Shown here in pieces: positions 25,208 through 33,107 of a stretch of 33,312 nt of DNA. The translations under genes and the position numbers were made by a program. Position 1 is the first letter of the stretch, and every line of letters begins with the position of its first letter. Under the pieces are notes generated by a model. It made no database searches. It was given only the letters and a program-made list of their open reading frames with translations, and was not told the DNA's origin. Origin of the DNA: CAXXOK01 sp964640955 (GTDB lineage Bacteria > Bacillota > Clostridia > Christensenellales > Aristaeellaceae). The stretch spans positions 1 through 33,312 of the forward strand of contig CAZXJI010000029.1 of NCBI GenBank assembly GCA_964640955.1. Reading direction: 5' to 3'.

Positions 25208-26482
25208 TTACCGGATGACCTCCACGCGCATGTAGGGGCGCAGCGCTTCCGGCACGGTCACGCTGCCGTCCTCGTTCTGGTAGTTTTCCAGGATCGCCGC
25301 CACCGTGCGGCCCACGGCCACGCCGCTGCCGTTGAGGGTGTGGCAGAACTGGGGCTTGTCGCCCGCCGCCTCGCGGTAGCGGATGCTCGCGCGGCGCGCC
25401 TGGAAATCCTCGCAGTTGGAGCAGCTGGAGATTTCCACATAGCGGCCGTAGCTGGGCATCCACACCTCCAGGTCGTAGGTTTTGGCGGCGGAAAAGCCCA
25501 TGTCCCCGGTGGAGAGGCACACCACGCGGTAGGGCAGGCCCAGAAGCGTAAGCACCTTCTCCGCCTCGGCGGTCATGCTTTCCAGCTCCTCGTAGCTCTG
25601 CTCGGGTTTGGTGATTTTCACCATCTCCACCTTGTTGAACTGATGCTGGCGGATCAGCCCGCGCGTATCGCGCCCGGCGCTGCCCGCCTCGGAGCGGAAG
25701 CACGCCGAGAAGGCGCAGTGGCGGATGGGCAGCTGATCGCCGGAGAGGATCATGTCCCGGTAGAGGTTGGTCACGGGCACCTCGGCGGTGGGGATGAGGA
25801 AGGTGTTGGGGTCGACCTTGTAGGCGTCCTCCTCGAATTTGGGCAATTGCCCCGTGCCGGTCATGGTCGCGCGGGTCACCATGTAGGGCGGGAGAATCTC
25901 TTCAAACCCGGCGGCGATGTGCGTGTCCAGGAAAAAGCTGATAATCGCCCTTTCCAGCCGAGCACCCAGCCCGCGGTACACCGTGAAGCGCGCCCCGCTG
26001 ATCTTGGCGGCGGCGTCGAAATCCAGTATTTTCAGGTCGGTGCCGATGTCCCAGTGCGGCTTGGGTTCCCAGGCGAACACGCGCGGCTCGCCCACACGGC
26101 GCTGCTCGACGTTGGCGCCGTCGTCCTTGCCGACGGGCACGGACGCGTGCGGGTAGTTGGGCGTGCGCATCACAAAGTCGTTGATGGCCGCGTCCAGCTC
26201 GGCGATCTGCGCGTCCAGTCCGGCGATCGCGTCGCCAAGCGTCCGCATGTCCTCCATGATCGCGGCCATCTCGCTTTCGCCCGCGCCTTTGCGCTTGGCC
26301 TGCCCGATCTGCTTGCTGGTCTGGTTGCGCAGCGCCTTTTTCTCCTCCACGTCGCTGAGCAGCTTGCGGCGCAGCTCGTCCTTCAAAAGAAAGCTGTCTA
26401 CCACGCCCGGGTCCATGTTGCGGTTTATAAGCATCTGCCTGAGTTCCTGCGGGTCCTGACGGATTCGTTTCACATCCAGCAT
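25208..26482 (-). CDS. serS: Seryl-tRNA synthetase
   Basis: A 424-residue class II synthetase that charges tRNA-Ser with serine. The N-terminal coiled-coil arm covers about residues 1-110 (MLDVKRIRQDPQELRQML start). Motif 2 is ACFRSEAGSAGRDTRGLIR, and motif 3 contains GVAVGRTVAAILENYQ near the C-terminus. Length is standard. The start at 26482 is set by GGGAGGG eight bases upstream; in-frame sequence further back lies in the T-box leader. Expression is controlled by the serine T-box at 26523-26777. Confidence 0.96.
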   Translation of the reverse strand: MLDVKRIRQDPQELRQMLINRNMDPGVVDSFLLKDELRRKLLSDVEEKKALRNQTSKQIGQAKRKGAGESEMAAIMEDMRTLGDAIAGLDAQIAELDAAINDFVMRTPNYPHASVPVGKDDGANVEQRRVGEPRVFAWEPKPHWDIGTDLKILDFDAAAKISGARFTVYRGLGARLERAIISFFLDTHIAAGFEEILPPYMVTRATMTGTGQLPKFEEDAYKVDPNTFLIPTAEVPVTNLYRDMILSGDQLPIRHCAFSACFRSEAGSAGRDTRGLIRQHQFNKVEMVKITKPEQSYEELESMTAEAEKVLTLLGLPYRVVCLSTGDMGFSAAKTYDLEVWMPSYGRYVEISSCSNCEDFQARRASIRYREAAGDKPQFCHTLNGSGVAVGRTVAAILENYQNEDGSVTVPEALRPYMRVEVIR

Positions 26483-26522
26483 ACCGGTTTCCCTCCCTGT
26501 CGGTCGTCTGCAAGTACCGGGA

Positions 26523-26777
26523 ATGAAAAACGCCCCTGCCGACGGCTTACGCCATCGCAGGGACGGAGGGTGCGTTCTCCGCGGTGCCACCCGGCTTAAG
26601 CGTGCCGGGAACGTTGCCGCTCCGTCCACGCTTCACTTTTCCGCGCTGTATCGGGCGCGCCCGGTCGGCTCTTCGCCGGCGGCTCTCGCGGTGGAAAGGT
26701 CTGCGCGCTTTTGCGGGCTTGCACCGAACGCCCGCTCTCTGTGAAAAGCGCCGCGGCCCCTCCGCGGTCATCGCCGT
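26523..26777 (-). promoter_or_regulatory. Serine T-box leader of serS
   Basis: On the minus strand the leader holds a stem I with GCGCTTTT/AAAAGCGC and GCGGGC/GCCCGC arms around an AGAG region, then a candidate serine specifier codon UCC at 26695-26693 followed by A. The T-box sequence GGGTGGCACCGC is at 26592-26581, and a terminator hairpin follows it. Uncharged tRNA-Ser should bind the specifier and T-box and favour antitermination, so serS is made when serine is short. It explains the 349-base gap between serS and the hydrolase gene. Confidence 0.9.
26526..26565 (-). terminator. T-box terminator hairpin
   Basis: On the minus strand CGTCCCTGC (26565-26557) pairs with GCAGGGGCG (26539-26531), with an inner stem, and TTTTT follows. 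This is the terminator that competes with the T-box antiterminator ahead of serS. Confidence 0.8.
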
Positions 26778-26783
26778 AGGCCT

Positions 26784-26812
26784 ATTATACGCGCGCCCGC
26801 GGGGTTTGGCAA
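26784..26812 (-). promoter_or_regulatory. Sigma-A promoter for serS
   Basis: On the minus strand TTGCCA (26812-26807), a 17-base spacer and TATAAT (26789-26784). The -35 box sits in the loop of a 7-bp inverted repeat (26798-26804 with 26814-26820). Confidence 0.8.
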
Positions 26813-26831
26813 GCCCCGCGCGGGAACGAAA

Positions 26832-28004
26832 TCAGCCGAGGATGCGGGAGAAAACCACGTTGCGAATCTTGCGCGTCAGCGGCGTGATGCCGGAATCGGC
26901 GCATTGCTGAAACACGAGGATGATCATGTCGTCCGCGGGATTCACGCTCATATAGGGGCCCGTCCAGCCGTCCCAGCCGAATTCGCCCGCCGCGCCCAGC
27001 GAGAAGCTCCGGCCGGGCTCTTCCAGTATGCGCATGAGGCCACCGTAGGTGTAGCCGTAGAAGGAATCCCACTCGAGGCCGGCGCGCTGGGCGGAGGTCA
27101 GGTGGTCGTGGGACAGCCATTCCACCGCGCGGGGGGAGAGGATACGCGTGTTGCCCAGCGCTCCGCCGCCCAGCAGCATCCGCGCGAAGCGGAGCACGTC
27201 GTCGATGGTGGACACGGCGCCCGCGCCGCCGGCGATGTAGTTGGGCCGGGTGAGGAAATTGTTGAGCCCCAGATGGTTTTTGAGGAAGGGCGAAAGCATG
27301 CCGTCGTGGCGCTCGTAGAGCGTGGCGAAGCGGGCCTGCTTTTCCTCCGGCACGAAGAAGTCCGTGTCCTTCATGGAAAGCGGCGTAAAGATCGTTTCCG
27401 CCATATATTCGTCCAGCGGCTTTCCGGACACGGCTTCCACCACCGCGCCCAGCACGTCCGCCGAGGTGCCGTACTGCCACTTTTCGCCCGGCTGGAAGGC
27501 CAGCGGCATCTCCCCGATGCGGTTGGCGACGGCCAGGGTATCCGGCTGGCGGCCGGCTTCCTCCTCCTGACGGAACGCCTCGAACAGGCCGCTCATCGCG
27601 CGTTCCGCGGGGGAGGCCTCGCCGGGGTAGCAAAGCCCGGAGGTCATGGAGAACAGGTCGCGCACCTGCACCGGCCGTTTGACGGGCACGGTTTCCGTAT
27701 CGCTCAGGGCCACCTTCTGGTTTCGGAAGCCCTCCAGAAAATCGCTCACGGGGGCGAGCAGGTCCAGCTCGCCGCGCTCGACAAGCGTCATGGCGGCTAC
27801 GGCGGTCATGGGTTTGGTAAGGGAGAACAGGCGAAAAAGGGTATCCCGCCGGGCGGGAATGTTGCGGCCCATATCGGCGTGGCCGCAGGCGTGGAAGAAC
27901 TTCTCCTCGCCGTTTCGCCATACCAGCGCCAGGGCGCAGGGCGTCTCGTTGCGGGCAATGGTCTCCTCCATGGTATGGATCAGCGCTTTGCGCATTTTCT
28001 TCAT
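26832..28004 (-). CDS. Serine hydrolase, beta-lactamase/esterase (PF00144) family
   Basis: A 390-residue class C beta-lactamase-like enzyme. The nucleophile motif SLTK gives S61 and K64; the second motif reads YGTSADVLG with Y178, as in EstB-type esterases. There is no signal peptide, so it is probably a cytoplasmic esterase or peptidase rather than a secreted beta-lactamase. The start MKKMRK at 28004 follows AGGAGG with 8-base spacing. It has its own promoter, is divergent from the SNF2 gene, and ends just before the serS promoter hairpin, which may also act as its weak terminator. The substrate is unknown. Confidence 0.87.
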   Translation of the reverse strand: MKKMRKALIHTMEETIARNETPCALALVWRNGEEKFFHACGHADMGRNIPARRDTLFRLFSLTKPMTAVAAMTLVERGELDLLAPVSDFLEGFRNQKVALSDTETVPVKRPVQVRDLFSMTSGLCYPGEASPAERAMSGLFEAFRQEEEAGRQPDTLAVANRIGEMPLAFQPGEKWQYGTSADVLGAVVEAVSGKPLDEYMAETIFTPLSMKDTDFFVPEEKQARFATLYERHDGMLSPFLKNHLGLNNFLTRPNYIAGGAGAVSTIDDVLRFARMLLGGGALGNTRILSPRAVEWLSHDHLTSAQRAGLEWDSFYGYTYGGLMRILEEPGRSFSLGAAGEFGWDGWTGPYMSVNPADDMIILVFQQCADSGITPLTRKIRNVVFSRILG

Positions 28005-28038
28005 CTATGAACCCTCCTCAAAGGTGCTCGGTGGCTGC

Positions 28039-28067
28039 ATCATAGCACGCGTGGGGGCGGTTGTCAA
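28039..28067 (-). promoter_or_regulatory. Sigma-A promoter for serine hydrolase
   Basis: On the minus strand TTGACA (28067-28062), 17 bases, TATGAT (28044-28039): a near-perfect promoter 34 bases before the start codon. No equally clear promoter was found for the divergent SNF2 gene in the same 165-base gap. Confidence 0.78.
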
Positions 28068-28169
28068 CGAGGCGCGAGACCCGTCGGCGTCTGTTTTCCA
28101 TCCTCCGGCGGGCAGGAAGAAGGCGCGCAAACGGCGAAGTAACACTGGATAAGACGTCAGGAGGTGCCC

Positions 28170-31100
28170 ATGCCGCAGGAAGCGAGCGAACACCCCGCAA
28201 CGCCTGCCCAGGAAGGCGAAGATATCTACCGGCGCGGGAGCGTGACCCTTGTCCGCCAGGACGAAGGGGCGCTCGTCTTGCGCGTGGGAGGGAACCCCGC
28301 GCAGACGGTGACCCTGCACGCAGACGGTAGGGCCGAGTGCACCTGCGGCGCGACCGGGGACGGCGCCTGCGCGCACATCGTCGCCGCGACGCTCAGGGCC
28401 GGCACGGACGGAACGCTGCGCGGGCTTCGGCAGGAGCGGGAGCAGGCGCTGGGGCGCGAGATGATGTTGGCGCTGAGCCGCGCGATGCCGGGCGCGGAAA
28501 GCGTCAGGATCACGGTGGCGCTGAGGCTGTTTTCGGACGGGCGCGTGGGGTTGGGATTGCAGATCGGGCAGGAACGCCTCTACGCGGTGCGCAACATTGC
28601 GGAGCTGCTGACCTGCTACGCGCGCGGCCTGCCCATGGAGTTTTCGGCCCGGTTCACCTACCGGCCTTCCGCCATGCGCTTCGCCAAGGACGACGAAGCC
28701 CTGCTCGCGATGCTGATGAGCCACGTTCCCCTCCGGGAGGAAAACGAGGAGACCGCGGACGAGGCGGAAGCCCAAAGCGCGGCGCGGCCGGGGAACGAGG
28801 GCCGCTTTACCCTGCTTTCGGGCGCGTTTCTGCAAAGCGTGCTCCGGTTTTTGGAAAACAGGCCGTTCCTGCTTCTGGCGGACGGCGCGCGCGCGCAGCA
28901 AGCGAACGTGCGCACGGTGGAGCTGCCGCTGTGCTTTGCGGTTTCGCTGGAGGGCGGATTGATCTTCGTGACGGCGGCGGGCGCGGAGGACATGCGCCTG
29001 GTGTCGCCCGACGCCCGCTATGTGCTCAGCGGCGGGCGCGTGGTCCGGCTGCACAGCGCGCAGGCGCGGGTGTGCAGGCTGCTGGCCGCCTACGGCCGCA
29101 GCTTCCGCTACGACGCCGCCAACGCGGAGGATACGCTTTCCACGCTCCTGCCCGCCCTGTCCACCGTGGGTACGGTGGTGCCGCAGGCGGCCCTGAGCCG
29201 GCGCCTGCGCAGCGATCCGCTGAAGGCGCGCGTGTACATCGACCTGGCGAACGGCAACGTGGAGGCGAAGGTGGAACTGCGCTACGGCGAGCAGGTGCTG
29301 CACCCCTTTGAGCCGGAGGAGAAAGGCGCCCCGACGCCCCCCGCCGGGGAGGCGCCCGCGGGGCTCCTGCTTCGGGACGGACGCGCCGAAAGCGAGCTTT
29401 TGGACTTTTTTTCGGACGCGGGGTTCGTGGTGCGGGAAGGGCGCATCGTGCTCCGGCGCGCCAAGGACATCCTCGCCTTCTGCACGCAGGGCGTGGCGGA
29501 GCTGGACAAGCTGGCGGAGGTGTTCGTAAGCGACGCCTTCCGCAAGATCAAGCCCCGGCGGCTGAACGGCCGGGCATCCTTCCGCATGCGCGGCGGACGG
29601 CTGGTGTTTGCGCTTCTGGAGGACGGCGAACCGGTGGGCGAGCTGTTGCCCATTCTGGAGGCCGTGCGCACGCGCCAGCAGTACGTGAGGCTCAAAACCG
29701 GCGAGTTTCTGGACGTGCGGGACATGGCGGCGCTCGCTCCCGTGGCGCAGGAGCTGCTGGAGGCCGCCGCGCTGGACGACCCGCAGACCGGGCCGGACGC
29801 GCGGGAGCTGAGCTTCGGGGCGTACCGGGCGGCCTACATGGTGAGCATGCTGCGCATGGCGGGCAGCGAGGTGGAAACCTCCGAGGACGTGGAGCGCGCC
29901 TCCCGGGCGCTGACCGAGCGGGCGGAGAAGGCGGAAAGCTTTATTCCTTCCCGGCTCATGCGCAAGCTGGCCCCCTACCAGAAGCGGGGAACCGGGTGGA
30001 TCCTTTCCTTATACGAGGCGCGCATGGGCGGTATCCTCGCCGACGAGATGGGGTTGGGCAAAACGGTGCAGGTGATCGCCGCGCTGTCCGCCGCGAAAAA
30101 GAAAAACGGCCCGATGAAGAGCATCATCGTCACGCCGACGTCGCTGGTGTACCACTGGGTGGCGGAGTTCAAGCGTTTCGACGACAGCCTGACCGTGCGG
30201 CTGGTAACCGGCGTGCGCGAGGAGCGCCGCCGCCAGATCGAGGAGCTCCGCGACGATCCCGGTGTGGACGTGATCCTGACCAGCTATCCGCTTTTGCGCC
30301 GCGACATTGAAAACCTCAGGGATATTCCCATGCGGTTCGCCATTCTGGACGAGGCGCAGTTCGTGAAAAACGCACAGTCCATCGGCGCCGCCGCCGCCAA
30401 GGAACTAAACGCCCAGGTGCGCGTGGCGCTGACCGGCACGCCCATGGAAAACCACACGGGCGAACTGTGGAGCATCTACGATTTCGTGCTGCCAGGCTAC
30501 CTGGGCTCGCAGGCGTCCTTCCTGCGCCGCTACGGCGGCGGGGAGCGCGCCGAGGAGCTGCGGGAGCGCATACGGCCTTTCCTGATGCGGCGTCTTAAGC
30601 ACGAAGTGCTCTCCGACCTGCCCGGCAAGCGCGAGCAGTACCTGTATGCGGCCATGACCCCCGAGCAGGAGGCCGTCTACAACCAGCTGCTGCACACCCT
30701 GCGGGAGCACGTGGGGGCGGCGCTGGCTTCCGGATCGCTGCCCCGGGCGCGCATGCAGGTGCTGAGCGTACTGCTCAAGCTTAGGCAGGTGTGCTGTCAC
30801 CCCAAGCTTTTCCTGCCCGATTACGAGGGCACCAGCGGCAAAATGGAACTGCTGGTGCAGACGGTGCAGCAGGCCGCGGCGGGCAAGCGACGGATGCTGG
30901 TGTTTTCCCAGTTCGTGGGGATGCTGCAGATGATCCGCAAGCGGCTTTCGCGCGAGGGCATCCGGACGCTGTACCTGGACGGTTCCACCAAGCCCGAAAC
31001 CCGGCAGGAGCTTTGCGACCGCTTCAACGGCGGCGAGGGCCAGGTGTTCCTCATCAGCCTGAAAGCCGGCGGCACCGGGCTCAACCTGACGGGCGCCGAC

Positions 31101-31343
31101 CTGGTGATCCACTACGACCCGTGGTGGAACCCCGCGGTGGAGGATCAGGCAACCGACCGCGCCCACCGCATCGGGCAGACGCGGGACGTGGACGTGCTCA
31201 AGCTGATCGCGCAGGGCACCATCGAGGAAAAGGTGACGGACCTGAGCAAGCGCAAGCGGGCCATCTTCGACCGGGTGGTGCTGGCGGGGGAAACGGCGCT
31301 GGAAAGCCTGACGGAGGAGGATATCCGCAGCCTGTTCTTCTAG
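28170..31343 (+). CDS. SWIM zinc finger and SNF2-family helicase
   Basis: A 1057-residue SNF2/Rad54-type DNA translocase. A SWIM zinc finger is near the N-terminus (C57, C59, C67, H69), followed by a long bacterial SNF2-associated region and then the ATPase core: ILADEMGLGKT (about 624-634, motif I), LDEAQF near 727 (motif II), LTGTPMENH (motif III) and QATDRAHRIGQTR near 993 (motif VI). It uses ATP to move along double-stranded DNA, probably in repair or transcription recycling (bacterial HepA-like). ATG 28170 has AGGAGG five bases upstream. The SRAP gene follows closely, suggesting joint action on DNA. Confidence 0.93.
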   Translation: MPQEASEHPATPAQEGEDIYRRGSVTLVRQDEGALVLRVGGNPAQTVTLHADGRAECTCGATGDGACAHIVAATLRAGTDGTLRGLRQEREQALGREMMLALSRAMPGAESVRITVALRLFSDGRVGLGLQIGQERLYAVRNIAELLTCYARGLPMEFSARFTYRPSAMRFAKDDEALLAMLMSHVPLREENEETADEAEAQSAARPGNEGRFTLLSGAFLQSVLRFLENRPFLLLADGARAQQANVRTVELPLCFAVSLEGGLIFVTAAGAEDMRLVSPDARYVLSGGRVVRLHSAQARVCRLLAAYGRSFRYDAANAEDTLSTLLPALSTVGTVVPQAALSRRLRSDPLKARVYIDLANGNVEAKVELRYGEQVLHPFEPEEKGAPTPPAGEAPAGLLLRDGRAESELLDFFSDAGFVVREGRIVLRRAKDILAFCTQGVAELDKLAEVFVSDAFRKIKPRRLNGRASFRMRGGRLVFALLEDGEPVGELLPILEAVRTRQQYVRLKTGEFLDVRDMAALAPVAQELLEAAALDDPQTGPDARELSFGAYRAAYMVSMLRMAGSEVETSEDVERASRALTERAEKAESFIPSRLMRKLAPYQKRGTGWILSLYEARMGGILADEMGLGKTVQVIAALSAAKKKNGPMKSIIVTPTSLVYHWVAEFKRFDDSLTVRLVTGVREERRRQIEELRDDPGVDVILTSYPLLRRDIENLRDIPMRFAILDEAQFVKNAQSIGAAAAKELNAQVRVALTGTPMENHTGELWSIYDFVLPGYLGSQASFLRRYGGGERAEELRERIRPFLMRRLKHEVLSDLPGKREQYLYAAMTPEQEAVYNQLLHTLREHVGAALASGSLPRARMQVLSVLLKLRQVCCHPKLFLPDYEGTSGKMELLVQTVQQAAAGKRRMLVFSQFVGMLQMIRKRLSREGIRTLYLDGSTKPETRQELCDRFNGGEGQVFLISLKAGGTGLNLTGADLVIHYDPWWNPAVEDQATDRAHRIGQTRDVDVLKLIAQGTIEEKVTDLSKRKRAIFDRVVLAGETALESLTEEDIRSLFF

Positions 31344-31366
31344 CAAACGCGGAGGGAGGGATGAAC

Positions 31367-32044
31367 GTGTGCGGGCGGTATTACGTCGCCACGGACGAGG
31401 AGGACGCGAAGGTCAACGCGATCATCGGGGAGCTGGAGAAGCGCCGCCTGCCGATGTACGATCGGGTGCACGCCGGGGAAATCTACCCAACGCAGATCGT
31501 GCCGGTCATCCTGCGCGAGGAAGGGTTGGGCGTGACCGTGCGGCCCATGAAGTGGGGCTTTCCCCGCGTGGGCGGCGGCGGGTCGGTGATCAACAGCCGA
31601 AGCGAGAAGGCCGACGTGACGCCCATGTTCCAGCGCGCGGCCCGCGAGCGCCGCTGCCTGGTGCCCGCGAGCTGGTTTTTCGAATGGCGGCGCACGGACG
31701 GGCGCAAAACGAAGGACAAGTTCGCCTTTTCGCTTCGGGAAGCGCGGCGCGGCGAATTGATGTACATGGCGGGCTTTTACGGCTCTTTCCTGGGCGGCTT
31801 TGAGGGCGGGGGTTACGACGGCTTCGCCATTCTCACCCGCGAAGCCGACGAACAGATGCGCCCCTACCACGACCGCATGCCGGTGATCCTGACCGCGGAA
31901 AGCCTGAAAAAGGCGTGGCTGGACCCTTCGGTCTCCTACGCGGCGCTGCGCGCGGCCTTTACGCCTCCTGCGCTTGCCGTGCGTCCCGTGCCGCCGGACG
32001 CGCCCAAAACCGCCCCGGAGACGGCGGAGAACACGGCCCGCTGA
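31367..32044 (+). CDS. SRAP domain protein (YedK/HMCES family)
   Basis: A 225-residue SOS response-associated peptidase that covalently caps abasic sites in single-stranded DNA. Family residues are C2, N76 (INSRSE), E106 (FFEWRR) and H168 (YHDRMP). I place the start at GTG 31367, because only then is the active-site cysteine residue 2, exposed after Met removal; GGAGGG lies six bases upstream. A start at ATG 31361 would put the cysteine at position 4 and sits too close to the RBS. It lies 23 bases after the SNF2 helicase and is probably co-transcribed. The C-terminal 30 residues are Pro/Ala-rich. Confidence 0.88.
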   Translation: MCGRYYVATDEEDAKVNAIIGELEKRRLPMYDRVHAGEIYPTQIVPVILREEGLGVTVRPMKWGFPRVGGGGSVINSRSEKADVTPMFQRAARERRCLVPASWFFEWRRTDGRKTKDKFAFSLREARRGELMYMAGFYGSFLGGFEGGGYDGFAILTREADEQMRPYHDRMPVILTAESLKKAWLDPSVSYAALRAAFTPPALAVRPVPPDAPKTAPETAENTAR

Positions 32045-32127
32045 ACGACTTCATGCGGGCGTGTGCGGCGGGCCCCGTACCGCTGCAAGAGGAGGGCTTC
32101 CGGTTAAGAAAAAATCGGGGCAACCTC

Positions 32128-32156
32128 TTGACAAGAGAACCGCGTTTGTGTAATAT
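32128..32156 (+). promoter_or_regulatory. Promoter of the tRNA operon
   Basis: A perfect TTGACA (32128-32133) is followed after 17 bases by TAATAT (32151-32156); TGTAAT two bases earlier is an alternative -10. It lies 33 bases before tRNA-Pro and explains the 144-base gap after the SRAP gene. Confidence 0.65.
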
Positions 32157-32188
32157 AACATTCGTCGCCTGCATGGGCTTGAAGCAGA

Positions 32189-32265
32189 CGGGGTGTAGCG
32201 CAGTCTGGTAGCGCACGTGCTTTGGGAGCATGGGGCCGGGGGTTCGAATCCCTTCACCCCGACCA
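32189..32265 (+). tRNA. tRNA-Pro(TGG)
   Basis: The acceptor stem CGGGGTG pairs with CACCCCG, and the anticodon loop TTTGGGA gives TGG at 32223-32225. The T loop is TTCGAAT and the 3' CCA is encoded. First of seven tRNAs in the operon. Confidence 0.95.
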
Positions 32266-32293
32266 ACACACTTCCATCCTGCGACTGTGGCGT

Positions 32294-32368
32294 GGCTCCG
32301 TGGTCAAGTGGTTAAGACACCGCCCTTTCACGGCGGCTACAGGGGTTCGAATCCCCTCGGAGTCACCA
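32294..32368 (+). tRNA. tRNA-Glu(TTC)
   Basis: The acceptor stem GGCTCCG pairs with CGGAGTC (one G-U), the anticodon loop CTTTCAC gives TTC at 32327-32329, and CCA is encoded. Confidence 0.95.
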
Positions 32369-32385
32369 CTTTCCCTGCCCGGTAT

Positions 32386-32462
<77 letters not shown>

Positions 32463-32469
32463 GCAATGT

Positions 32470-32546
32470 GGCCAAGTAGTTCAGTTGGTTAGAATGCCAG
32501 CCTGTCACGCTGGAGGTCGAGGGTTCGAGCCCCTTCTTGGTCGCCA
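32470..32546 (+). tRNA. tRNA-Asp(GTC)
   Basis: The acceptor stem GGCCAAG pairs with CTTGGTC (one G-U), the anticodon is GTC at 32504-32506, the discriminator is G and CCA is encoded. Confidence 0.95.
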
Positions 32547-32578
32547 TTTTCCTCTCATTACCTGCAGTTGGGCCTCTT

Positions 32579-32654
32579 GCCGGTGTAGCTCAATTGGCAG
32601 AGCAGCTGATTTGTAATCAGCAGGTTGCGGGTTCAAGTCCCATCGCCGGCTCCA
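32579..32654 (+). tRNA. tRNA-Thr(TGT)
   Basis: The acceptor stem GCCGGTG pairs with CGCCGGC (one G-U), the loop TTTGTAA gives TGT at 32612-32614, and CCA is encoded. Confidence 0.95.
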
Positions 32655-32680
32655 CTTCCCTAATCGTTTGTCGCTACCAT

Positions 32681-32765
<85 letters not shown>

Positions 32766-32780
32766 CTTATTCCACCTTCT

Positions 32781-32868
32781 GCGGGAATGGCGGAATTGGC
32801 AGACGCGCAAGATTCAGGTTCTTGTGAAGGTTTTCTTCATGCAGGTTCAAGTCCTGTTTCCCGCACCA
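32781..32868 (+). tRNA. tRNA-Leu(CAG)
   Basis: A class II tRNA of 88 bases. The acceptor stem GCGGGAA pairs with TTCCCGC, the anticodon stem CAAGA/TCTTG closes a loop with CAG at 32815-32817, and CCA is encoded. It is the last tRNA, directly followed by the terminator stem. Confidence 0.94.
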
Positions 32869-32909
32869 AAGCAAACCCCTGTAACCAAATGGTTGCAGGG
32901 GTTTGCTTT
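32868..32909 (+). terminator. Terminator of the tRNA operon
   Basis: A 19-bp stem with one G-T pair (32868-32886 with 32891-32909) and a 4-base AAAT loop begins at the last base of the tRNA-Leu CCA end. T-rich sequence (CTTTGTCTGTTTT) covers the stem end and what follows. Confidence 0.85.
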
Positions 32910-33049
32910 GTCTGTTTTGGACAATTCCAACAATTCTTTCTGCAGTTGGGAGGTAAACAGCGGTAAAAATTGATGTTAACACTCATATATACGTAGAAGT
33001 AGCAAAATATAGCTGATAGCTCAGTTATTAGTGGAAATCCGGGAATATA

Positions 33050-33058
33050 TGTGATAAT
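33050..33058 (+). promoter_or_regulatory. Candidate extended -10 promoter for DUF5343-like gene
   Basis: TGT-GATAAT is an extended -10 type element about 50 bases before the ATG, in very AT-rich DNA. No good -35 is seen. The rest of 32910-33107 shows no gene. Confidence 0.4.
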
Positions 33059-33107
33059 ATAAATTAAATCAGCATGTGATCAATTTCCTATTAGGGAGTA
33101 GAGTGAC

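Noticed and set aside
26832..28004. Secreted beta-lactamase
   Set aside because: The SxxK motif is present but there is no signal peptide, and the second motif fits EstB-type esterases better.
32842..32910. att site overlapping the tRNA-Leu 3' end
   Set aside because: No second copy of the tRNA-Leu 3' sequence was found before the window ends; the adjacent inverted repeat is simply the operon terminator.
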